Source of the DNA: Pigoraptor vietnamica
Taxonomy: Eukaryota > Opisthokonta > Filasterea
Reading direction: 5' to 3'
DNA: 58,115 nt
NCBI GenBank assembly: GCA_943704525.1
Contig: CALSCQ010001053.1
Coordinates: 1-58,115 of the forward strand
The position numbers and the translations under genes were made by a program. Within the stretch, counting starts at the first letter, position 1; each line of letters opens with the position of its first letter. A model generated the notes under the pieces. That model was not told the DNA's origin. It did no database searches and saw only the letters and a list, made by a program, of their open reading frames with translations. Shown piece after piece: positions 21,886 through 31,379 of this stretch.

Positions 21886-23962
21886 ATGCGCGCCCTTGCG
21901 GTCTTCGCCCTTGCGGTGCTCTGCGTGGCGGGTGCGTCTGACGCGCGCAGCCTCGCGTCGCGGCTGTCGCTCGCCGCCGCCGCTCCGCACGCCGCCCGCG
22001 ATGCGCTCGTCGGCAATGGCACATATCCGTACGACATTCGCTGGTTTGAGCAGACGCTGGACCACTTCAACTTTGCCAACGACCGCACCTTCCAGCAGCG
22101 CTATCTCTACAGCGACAAGTACTGGGTCCTTGGTGATCGCCAGGGTCCCATGTTCTTCTACACGGGTGCGTAGCCTGCACACCGCGTGTGGACAGAGTCC
22201 TTGCTGTTTGGGAAAGCGGGTGAATGTGCGTCTGTCGTCGTGGGTTGGACAGAGTCCTTGGGGCTGTTTGTGCTGGGAAGGCGGGTGAATGTGCGTCTGT
22301 CGTCGTGGGTTGGGCTGACGGCTGCTTGGCGCAGGTAACGAGGGGGACATTGAGTGGTTCTGCGCGAACACGGGGTTTCTGTGGGAGGTTGCGCAGGAGT
22401 TCAACGCGCTCGTCGTGTTTGCGGAGCACCGCTACTACGGCAAGACGATGCCCTTTGGCAACTCTAGCTTCGATCTCGACAAGGTCGGCTTTCTCACGAC
22501 ACCCCAGGCGCTCGCGGACTTTGCAGTGCTCATTCGTCAGCTCAAGACGGACCTGAACGTCCCCCACATGCCCGTCATTGCGTTTGGCGGGAGCTATGGC
22601 GGCATGCTCGCGTCGTGGTGGGTGGTCGTTTGTTGGTGCTGCGCTCTCGCTGCTCTGAGTGGACACTTTAATGGAGTCCTGCGAGGCAGTTTGCGAGGCC
22701 AAAGCCGGCTGTCAAAGGGCGAGTGACTAACAGGAGCGCCCGCGTGCACGGTGCAGGTTCCGCATGCACTATCCGAACGTCGTCGACGGCGCCATTGCGG
22801 CGTCTGCGCCGATTGTCCAGTTCACGGGCATTACGCCGGCGGAAGTGTTCAACCGCATTGCGACGAGCGACTTTACGGCCGCGGACAAGCGGTGCTCCGC
22901 TTCGATTCGCGCGTCATTTGACACGCTGCAGGGCCTCCTCGTGACGGCCGAGGGGCGCGCGCAGGCGTCGGCTGCGCTTGGGCTGTGTGCGCCGGTGGTC
23001 ACGGACGCCGACGTTACGACGCTGATGAACTGGCTGGAGGGCGGCCTCACTTACCTCGCCATGACGGGTGAGTGCGTCGCGCAACGCAATGTGCGATATC
23101 CTCCACTCCCGCAACCGTCTCTGACTTTTCGCTTTTCTCTCAGACTATCCCTACCCGACGAGCTTTCTCGAGCCGATGCCCGGATGGCCCGTCAAGGTGT
23201 CGTGCGACCGTGTCGTTGCGGCGATCCCCGCTGCGGCGTCGCAGCCGCTGGCCGTGCTCTCTGCGTCGATCAGCGTGTACTACAACTTCAGCGGCGCCGT
23301 GTCGTGCTATGATATTCTGAGCCAGGCGACGCAGGACCTCGGCACGCTCGGCTGGGACTACCAGTCGTGCACCGAGATGGTCATGCCGATGGCCACGAAC
23401 GGCGTCGACGACATGTTCCCGAAGAGGTGCGGCGGTTTGTGTGGCCTTAAGGGAGTTTGCTCGTAGGCATTGGCCGACGCTAATCCATCTCGTGTGTGTC
23501 GTCGCAGCGACTGGAACATCACGGCGTTCACGCAGTACTGCCAGAAGCGCTGGGGCGTTACTCCGCGCCCCGACTGGGCGGCGACGCACTTCTGGGGCCG
23601 CGACCTCTCGGCGGCGTCGAACATCGTGTTCAGCAACGGCATGCTGGATCCATGGAGCGGCGGGGTGCGTGTCTGTGAAGGTCATTGCATTGCTCGGTCT
23701 GTGTTGCCGTCCCGTGCAGTGCTGTGGCATTTTTGAGCCTTTTCAGTACTTACGACTGACAGCAGACGGCATATTTTGCTGTCCGCAGAGCATCCTTGAG
23801 TCTGTGAGCGAGTCTGTTGTTGCCGTCAACATTGCCGAGGGCGCGCACCATCTCGACTTGCGCGCATCGAACCCCGCCGACCCGCAGTCGGTCATCGCGG
23901 CGCGCGAGGTTGAGCGGGCGTTCATCCGCCGCTGGATCGAGGAGAAGGCGGCGAAGCACTGA
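21886..23962 (+). CDS. Serine peptidase family S28 (prolyl carboxypeptidase / DPP7-like), secreted or lysosomal
   Basis: Six exons: 21886-22165, 22335-22617, 22757-23067, 23144-23426, 23508-23664 and 23789-23962, 495 codons plus stop, the usual S28 length. A signal peptide is clear ([20 protein letters not shown]). The conserved [11 protein letters not shown] opening follows, then [23 protein letters not shown], the nucleophile in [11 protein letters not shown] (split across an intron), [12 protein letters not shown] with the catalytic Asp and EGAHHLDL with the catalytic His. Several NxS/T sites are present. S28 enzymes cleave after proline in acidic compartments. Intron 1 contains a tandem duplication of about 60 nt. 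All catalytic residues are present; which S28 branch (PRCP or DPP7) is not resolved. Confidence 0.95.
22189..22314 (+). repeat. Two-copy tandem duplication inside peptidase intron 1
   Basis: Two near-identical copies of about 60-65 nt, both starting GGACAGAGTCCTTG and ending in GTCTGTCGTCGTGGGTTGG, fill most of the 169-nt intron. They differ by a few substitutions and small indels, so the duplication is recent but not brand new. Confidence 0.8.
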
Positions 23963-25038
23963 GGCGCCGCGTGTGCCGCCAGTTGTTGTCAGGAGTGGTG
24001 TGGAGCCCTTCTGTCGGAATCGATTAAATTGGCATAATGGAGGTTATTTTGTTTACAAGTATTAAATATTGGAATACCCCTGCATTTTTACAAGGCATTG
24101 AACAGAGCAATCTTATGGCAATATTAATTTCAACTGGTGTCAAAGCCGGGCGCCTAGCCTAGGGTTCCGGCCGAGGAATATCTTACATCAAGTGTGAGCA
24201 ATTTGCGTGGCCTTGTTGCTGAAAGAGGACAGCCGAACAGGCATCCAATTTTTTTATGAATACATGTCGTTGTCAGTGGCCGGTATGAACTCGGATAGGT
24301 ACTTCAGAGCACTAGCCCTGGCACAGAGGCACTAACTGAAGAGGTGGCGAAATCCAGGGGCTGTCCGCCGGCGCGAATACTGCGGTAACTTGTCCACCAT
24401 AGCAAACAGCAGGCGGTTGCACGTTAACCCATTTGGCGAGAGCGCGCGCGGCCGCTCGACCAGGCTCTCCCTCTACCGCGCAAAAGGAGGGTCCGTATCC
24501 AGGCACAGCCCCTGACAGAGGTGGGCCGATTCCACGCCCCGGCCATTGCCCACCGGCGCCGCAAGCCAGCGTAAGAATGAGGGCAGCCGAACTAGTTTTG
24601 CGTCCGTTCGGCCGTAACAGCACAACCAACAGCACGCGTGGCGATCGGCGTCCAGTAGGGGAGCTTCCGGAAAACGCGAGGACGGCGGACAAGCCGTCTG
24701 GGGCCAACAGCCGATTCACATGTTGCCCTTCGTCTCCCACTTCTTGCGTGCCTCAAATCTGCGAAGTTGAAAGCGGCGCAGATGCCCAAGACACGCGCGT
24801 GAGCAAGTTGCTCACACACGGCATTAATCAGTCCATCTGCCAAGTGAACGACTGCACTGGCACACCCGGCCGGCGACATTGCACTGAGACATTGCGAACA
24901 AAGGCGCCGCTGAAAACCAAAGTACGCACATCCACTTGGGCTTGGGGCCGCGCTTCGAAAGCCGACGCCTTTCATCCGCCTACGAATGCACGTACATTCA
25001 GCCGATGAGCACACGCGCGCATTCACGGCAGTTCCGCG
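23963..25038. other. Long intergenic stretch, no supported gene
   Basis: The 3' side of the peptidase gene. Positions 24010-24320 form an AT-rich island unlike the surrounding GC-rich DNA (ATTAAATTGG, TATTAAATATTGG, TTTTTTTATGAATACATG). 24330-25020 returns to average composition with open frames on both strands but no family resemblance, good splice sites or codon pattern. No tRNA or snRNA could be recognised. Confidence 0.5.
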
Positions 25039-26179
25039 CTAATGCTGTGAGGATGAATCAGACCGAAAGTGGCTCGCACCGGTACTCACCTCTACGCGCT
25101 CTGCGTAAGCCTTCGCCTCGCGCGCCTCCGCCAACCGCTGCTCTGCCTCCACTTGCGCCGACCGCGCATTCAGGCGCTCCGCCATGTCAAAGTCACCGGC
25201 CGCAATGGCCGCGCTGATCTCAGCGTCGATACGGCTCTGCGGCCCAAGCATTGACACACAATCAGCCGACCCGCCGTAGCCACGCACATACGCATGCCTG
25301 ACATGCGCAGATCACGGCCAAAAACAGCACGCCGAATTGCGCGGAGCACCGCCGCCATTAACACACTTCATGCAAGCGTTGCAGCTGGAGCGCGCTTGTC
25401 GGGCCGCGTACGGCGCCGCTCTCAGTCAGGCGTATCTCGGAGCAATCATCAAGGGCGTTCTCAAGTGCAGCAATCGGCAAAGACGCACACGCGTACCGGC
25501 GCCGTGGCCAGGGGACCGTGATTAATCGGTCGTAGGCGGCTGTTGATGTCCAAGTAGGGCGCGAGCGCCTCCAGCTCAGACGCGCGCGGGGGCTTCGCGG
25601 ACAGCGCGTCTTCCCTGGACTTTGGCTCGGCAGCATTGGACGACGGTGGCAGCTCCTCGGTTCGCACGCCGCATTCCTCGAGGACGCGCGCGTCGTCGGG
25701 GCCAGAGATGCACTCGCGAACTGCACACGCAGAGACATTAGGCAGCGACACGCAAAGCGGCGATGGGACACGGAGCAGCCAAAAGCGCAAGCGGACGCAC
25801 ACGCGCACCCTCAAACACAAGCACTGCTGGCGAAGCGACGCGACACGCGTATTGCACGTGACGGAAGGGCCAACGCACCCGCACGAAGCGCCTGTTTCCT
25901 CAGCTTGCGCGTCCGCCGCGACGTCGTGCGCTTGGTCACAGCAGCGCGCCTGGCCTTGAGAGCCGCAAAGCGCTCCTTCAGCGACACGCCCTCGTCTTCC
26001 TCGCCCCGTTCCTCGCTCTCGTCCGCGCCTGACGAGCCCTCATCGGATGCGGCGGGTGCATCGTCCACAGCAGCCGCACGCGAGTCCTCCAAAACAGACG
26101 GCACAGGGACGGCTGCTGCGGGCTCTTCCTCGCTGTCGCCGCTGACACTCTCGTCGTCAACAGAGGTGAACATGGCCAT
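25039..26179 (-). CDS. Small acidic/coiled-coil protein, FAM204A-like (tentative)
   Basis: Exons 26179-25879, 25720-25497 and 25236-25039, 240 codons plus stop. Residues 1-60 are Ser/Glu/Asp-rich; a basic stretch follows (KRTTSRRTRKLRKQALR), then a helical C-terminus (DAEISAAIAAGDFDMAERLN, AEAREAKAYAERVE). Length, order of an acidic then a basic helix, and the AGDFDMAERL motif recall the uncharacterised FAM204A family, but this is memory-based and the family's expected C-terminal end was not found. A possible 45-nt in-frame intron (25089-25045) near the end leaves the stop unchanged. Splice phases agree, so the gene itself is well supported although its function is unknown. Confidence 0.7.
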
Positions 26180-26355
26180 TTTCCAGGGTTCAGTGTCGGT
26201 CCCATCCAAGCCATTCTGCCGATATCTATTGTTTGTACCCTGGCCGATCGTGACGTCACCAGCCACGTGCCGCTCCACTTCCCCTTCACCCACACTGAAA
26301 AACGCTTGCTGCCACCGCACGATTGCCGAAGCCTCGCCGTGGCGCGCTTATCGCC

Positions 26356-28463
26356 ATGCATGCTGCGCGCATTGTACGAACAGCAGGTAGGTGCCGTTGT
26401 GAGCATGCAGGGGAACTAAGCAGTCGGACGTCCATGTGCACTGCGCTTCTCAGGTCATTATTACCACGCATGCCACCACCCACAACACTCACGCGCCCGC
26501 AACTCGCAGCGTGTGCTGCACACACTGTCTCGCATGGAGTGCGTCGATGGCAAACCGCGGCCACTGCGGCCACCGCCGTGTCACACCACTTCTCGCGGCG
26601 AAATTACGCCACTGAAGCCCCGCCGTCCCACGCTGGCGTTGTTCTGAAAAAACCCTCCAACTTGCGGCGTACTCTCGACGAAGGTGCGTTGCGCGAAGCT
26701 ACTGTGGCGCTAACACTGTCCCGCCATTGGTTCTATGAACGTGGGTCTGGCATTGCCTCTCATGGGGTTTGCTGACGGTCATGTTGTGGCGCAGAATTGC
26801 GGCTGCGTTCCAACGCGTCCACGAAGGTACAGAATTTGTGAGCTCATATTGCCAACCTCCGTTTTGAGACGCGTGCATTGTTTGACACTTCGCACGCGCG
26901 CAGCTCTTCATCGAGCGTTTTGCAGACCTTCGCCTGGGCTTCAGCTTGCTGCGGCGGCTGTACAAGCTCGGCTACCAGCTGCCCACGGACCTGCAGAAGG
27001 AGGTCCTACCGCGCCTGTTCCGCGGCGACAGCATCTTTATGCACGCGGCCACCGGCACTGGCAAGACAATTGCCTATCTCCTCCCCATCGCCACGTGGGC
27101 CGCGGGCATCCTGCGCAGCAAGCCCGCGAGCATCATTGTACTCGTCCCCACGCGCGAGCTGGCCACGCAGGTTGCCGCCCTCGCCCGCGCGATCGCCGGA
27201 CGCGACATTGCGTCGGTGGCGCTGCTGCCCGGCGACCCCATGGACCCGCAGGTGCGAAGGATGATAGACGCGTGCGCGCCCATTGTCGTGGCGACGCCGC
27301 GTGCCTTTAACGAGGCCTACGATTTGTACCCGGGTATGTTCGGGCGCAACAACCCCCCGCGCACCGTGGTTGTGGACGAGGGGGACGCCGTCCTGAAGGT
27401 GCTCACGGGGAAAGACCTCACGGCCACGAAAATTGCGATGCGGCAGCGCCACCCGCCGCCGGGCGCGATTGCGCTGCGGCGCGCGCTTGGCATTAGTGAG
27501 GGCGACGACCGGCACATTGGCGAGCTCTTTGATGAGACGCGGCCGCGCGCGGAGGACGCGTTTGCGGATCCCGAGACGCTGACGGAACAGAGCCTGTCGC
27601 GTGTGCGCACGCGGTTGCCGCAGCTGGTCGTGGTGTCTGCGACGATTCCCCGCAGCCTCAGGGTGCTTGTGTCGCGCCTCACGGGCGCCGTGCTGCAGAC
27701 TGTGAACGTGGGCAAGCTTCTTCCACCAGCGGACATTGCGCACTCGGTGGTGCTGTGCGAACCCACAATCCAAGACAAGCTCAGGACGCTCGCGGACCTC
27801 ATGCTGGCGGTGCGTAGGCGCGAGTGTGCTGCCCTGTGTGCCTGCATTGCATGCCTACCCTCAACACTGTTTTCTCCTTGGGTGCTGACCTTTTCTTTAA
27901 TTTGGCAGGAGCCAGCTGTCCCCTCTCTCGTCTTTCTCGACGACCACGCGCGCACAACCGACGTAATTGACGGCATGCGCAACCTCGGCATCGACGCACG
28001 CGCCCTGCACGAGTCCAACTCAAAGAGCGGCGTGGAGGGGCGTCTTGCACTGCGAGCAATGCTCGCTGCGCCCGACCCCTCCGATGTGGAGGCGCGCGCA
28101 CCCAAGCAGCGACGCCATCCGCTTGCGTTCGTCACGACAGAGGGTGTGTCGCGCGGCCTCGACTTTCCCGGGCTCAAGCGCGTGTATCTTCTCGAACCCG
28201 CAAAGACCGCGACGGGCTATTTGCACGTCTCGGGCCGCGTTGGTCGTGTGTTCGGGCGGCCCGCGCACGGGGAGATTGCCGAGGAGGAGCAATTCATGTC
28301 GCGGGACATGTTGCTCGAACGACCGACGTACACTGACGGCGTGGTTGTGACGCTCGCTTCGCGCGGGGAGCTGGGACTTGTCGAGGACATTGGGACGGCG
28401 CTGAACATTGTGTTCTGTGAAAAGCTTGTGCCGAAGCGCCCCTTCCACCGAAAGGGGTCTTAA
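26356..28463 (+). CDS. DEAD-box-like RNA helicase, mitochondrial (DDX28/MRH4-like)
   Basis: Exons 26356-26386, 26510-26683, 26795-26826, 26904-27809 and 27909-28463, exactly 565 codons plus stop. The first about 50 residues are rich in Arg, Ala, Ser and Thr without acids until RRNYATEAP, typical of a mitochondrial presequence. Helicase motifs are in order: Q-like LPTDLQ, I ATGTGKT, Ia PTRELA, Ib TPRA, II DEGD, III SAT, V RGLDFP, VI HVSGRVGR. Motif II replaces Ala by Gly (DEGD for DEAD) and motif VI lacks the usual first Arg (HVSGRVGR for HRxGRxxR). Organellar helicases of this kind act in mitoribosome assembly, so the same role is inferred. Intron 1 (123 nt) is in frame with no stop, so retention would not break the protein. 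Confidence 0.9.
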
Positions 28464-29202
28464 TACACTTGTAAAAATCACACGAGAGCAGAAATGCATA
28501 ACACACAACAACGGGACAAAGGGTCGCGATAGCAAGCAACGGCGAAAGATGAGAGCGGAATGAACAAGCAGCCTGGCAGCGCGCTTTGGGTCATGGTATG
28601 ATAAACTCCTGTGAAAGTAGAGAGGAGGGGTGTGTGGGTGGGGTGGGCATGCCGAGAGTGAGCCCCGTTGTGTTAGCCGGCGCACGCGCCCGTAAGCGCG
28701 CGGCCGACCGACCGCATAACTGTGCTATGACTAACGGCCACTCGACGCCGCCCAGCTCGGCTGCATGGCGACGGCAGTGAGATAACCGCTTTCAAGCACA
28801 TAGATGCTCTCTCTTTAACTCTCATTGTTGTGCGCAAAAAAAAAAAAAGCACAGGCACCCACCCAATGCGTCAACGCTGTCGGGCGGCGGCGGGGGATGG
28901 CGCCCTCTTGGGCCGGCACTCTCTGCCGCGTGTCCGGGGACTTTCCCCAAAGGCAAGCGAGCGACGTTCGTGCTCCGTGTGTTCCCTTCGTTTGGCAGTC
29001 CTTCGGCGATGCCCACCCAAGGGCCCTGCGTGTCAACGACCGCGCTTTTTGAGAGCACATGTGTGTGAGCGTGAGTGCGTGGGTGTGCTCAATGTCGAAT
29101 TTAAGTATTCACAATTTCTAGGGCGAACTCTGATTGAGACACAACGAACAGAACAGCGAAATCACGCCGTAAGCACTTTAATCGCTGAGTGTAAGACCGC
29201 GC
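28464..29202. other. Convergent intergenic region, helicase 3' end to DMC1 3' end
   Basis: No supported gene. It contains a 12-nt A run at about 28837 and a CGCGCGGCCGACCGACC patch near 28700. Small open frames on both strands overlap each other and lack family signatures. Confidence 0.5.
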
Positions 29203-30924
29203 TCACTCCTTCCCGTCGCAGATGCCGCCCTCGCTGATTGCAAACATGGCCTCCGCCTCGGGCAAATTGGGCGAGTCGTAGATCTTGCACACGCGCGTCT
29301 CGCCGCGGCCCTTGCGCAGGTACAGCCGAGTCGTCGACGCGTGCGCGATAATGTTGCCGCCGATCGGCTTCTTGGGGTCGGGAACAAACGTCTGCACGGG
29401 GTGTCGGTTAGATCTAGTGCACTCGCAGCGCAGCACGACGCCACGCAGCAGCACACACAGTTTGCGCGCATGCAGCTCACCATTCCCGCGCCAGGATCGG
29501 CGGTCATCTGGCAATCGAAACGGGTGCATGGGTCGTTAGTCCCAGAGCAAACAGACCACGCAGCCGTCATATGTCCGCGAATCGTACCTGGTTGGTGATG
29601 ACGACGGCAATGTTGAACTCCTCCGCGAGCTTGATAAGGCGCGAGAGCATCTGCCCAAGCTTCTGCTGGCGGTCGGCGAGCTCTCCGCGGCCGCAGAAGT
29701 CGACGCGGAACATGGCCATCACCGAGTCGATGATCTGCACGAGGGCGCGCTCTGAGTAGCAGCCAAACGAAGCAGGCGCACGAAAGCAGGCTCACCAGCA
29801 GGCGGTAGATGCCGCGCTCCTCCGCGAATTTGGCGGCACACATGTTGATGAGGTCCATCTGATGCTCGCCTGGTGCAATCGAATGAGCGAGGGTGCCATT
29901 GATCCGTCAAAGGAGTCGGCACTCACTGTTGAACGCGCGAGCGAACATGACGTTCTCGAGCACCGCATTCTTGTCGAGGTTGAAGCGGTCCGCGATAGCA
30001 GCGAGGCGGTCAGGGCGGGTGTCCTGTGGTTAAGGGCGTAACGCGCGTGCGGCAAAACACAAGCGCGACAAGAAGATCCACTTGGACGGATATAATGTGC
30101 CCTGCAAGGAAAGCAGTTATTATTAGAGCTGCTGAGCATGAGCAATGCGCGTGGTATCACGCACCTCCGTATCGATGTAGGCGACCTTGCCGCCGGCGCC
30201 GCCGAGGTCGGGGGGAAGCTGGGTCGTCACGCAGAGCGTGTGGCAGATCTGCGTCTTTCCGGTGCGGAATTCGCCGAATATTTCCGTAATGGCCATGCTC
30301 TCGACGCCGCCTGCGCGCGAATCAAAGGGTTGCTCACTCATGCCGCTAGAGTCATTGCGAGAGACCCACCGCCAAGAAGCTTGTTGAGCTCGACGCTACC
30401 CGTGCCGATCTGGAAGACCTGCTGCCGGCGCACAGAGAACTCGAGCGCCGTGATGAAGCCGCTGTCCTGTAGTAGTGGGCTCAGCAAATGGAACACACGA
30501 CAGCTTACACAACAGTGCACTTACGAGCATCTTGGACGCCGCCTCCTTCATCTTCTCCATCTTCGCCTCGGAGATGCCCTTGATGTTGCACAGGTTCTTA
30601 CGCGTGGCCATGGCGACACCCTGCGGTATGGCGACGGGAGGTTTGAGCTGCGGACGACATGGAAATACAGCACATCGCACGCCCACCTTCACAGTGCAAA
30701 TGCCCGCGGCCTTGAGCTTTGCAATGTCCGCGGCGTTAATGTTGTGCTTCTGGAGCTCGTCGACGTCCTGGTAAAAGATATCCTGCAAGCACCCCCACGG
30801 TCAGACAGTCGCACTACGCCCTCCCCTCCTTTTAGCTCGCCAATCGCCGACTCCTTATGAGACCGACCCCGCCATCGTCCTGCATCGTCTGGTCGGCAAC
30901 GACCTGGTCGTCGTTCGCGTACAT
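29203..30924 (-). CDS. DMC1: DMC1 meiotic recombinase
   Basis: Eleven exons: 30924-30868, 30782-30687, 30620-30525, 30466-30370, 30310-30165, 30101-30094, 30018-29927, 29869-29796, 29734-29588, 29507-29481 and 29391-29203, exactly 342 codons plus stop (human DMC1 is 340). It carries an N-terminal HhH region ([19 protein letters not shown]), Walker [10 protein letters not shown], Walker [16 protein letters not shown], the L1/L2 region [12 protein letters not shown] and the end [40 protein letters not shown] and ADPGAGM favour DMC1 over RAD51. It forms strand-exchange filaments at meiotic breaks. Exon 6 is only 8 nt (GTF) and is followed by a U12-type AT-AC intron; exon 10 is 27 nt. The gene looks intact, evidence for meiosis. 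Confidence 0.96.
30019..30093 (-). other. U12-type AT-AC intron in DMC1
   Basis: 75-nt intron with donor ATATCCGTCC, branch site CCCTTAAC (branch A at 30030, 11 nt from the end) and acceptor GGACAC. Exon 6 ends TT and exon 7 begins C, making the invariant Phe of GTFRPDR. The nearby conventional CAG acceptor (30024-30026) would not restore the conserved sequence. Confidence 0.93.
30094..30101 (-). other. DMC1: 8-nt microexon of DMC1
   Basis: GGCACATT, flanked upstream by a GTGCGT...TTGCAG intron (30102-30164) and downstream by the AT-AC intron. It encodes G-T and two bases of F in the conserved YIDTEGTFRPDR segment, so skipping it would remove invariant residues. Confidence 0.9.
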
Positions 30925-31379
30925 TTTCGCTACGAGGGGATGGGAGGGGAAGAGAGACATAAGTGAATGACGAAGACATCAGGTGGATTCAAAAGTGCTC
31001 ACCAGATGACACGAGTGGATGCACACGTGAAGTCGAATCTCGTCGATTGCTGTGTGAGGAAAGAAGTGTCAGCACACAGGACCTGAGAAGATGTCGAAAA
31101 GCGCGTTGTTTCACCTTGAGCTCACTTGAGACGTCGAGCGGCAAATCGTGCAAAAGCTCCGTTGATTTCGAGCACACGCCGTTGCGCGCTTGTGTGTCGC
31201 GAAAGTTACACAGAGGAAGGAGAGTCAGGCGGTCTTCTCTTGTACTGCGCTGTTGCTGGATGGTGGGCAGTGCGATGTCTCTGTGTGAGTGTGTGTGTGT
31301 CTGTGTGTGTGCAATTTGCAAGTGGATCCCTGACGTCATCAAATTTCTCACTCATCAGCCAACAACAAACAGTGCGTTT
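30925..31379. promoter_or_regulatory. DMC1 upstream region / PUS7 3' flank
   Basis: 455 bp with no supported exon. It contains a (GT)n patch at about 31286-31312. Both neighbours read leftwards, so the DMC1 promoter lies here together with the end of the PUS7 transcript. Confidence 0.5.

Noticed and set aside
24433-25008. 191-residue plus-strand frame in the intergenic region
   Set aside because: No family resemblance, no splice context and no codon pattern like neighbouring genes.
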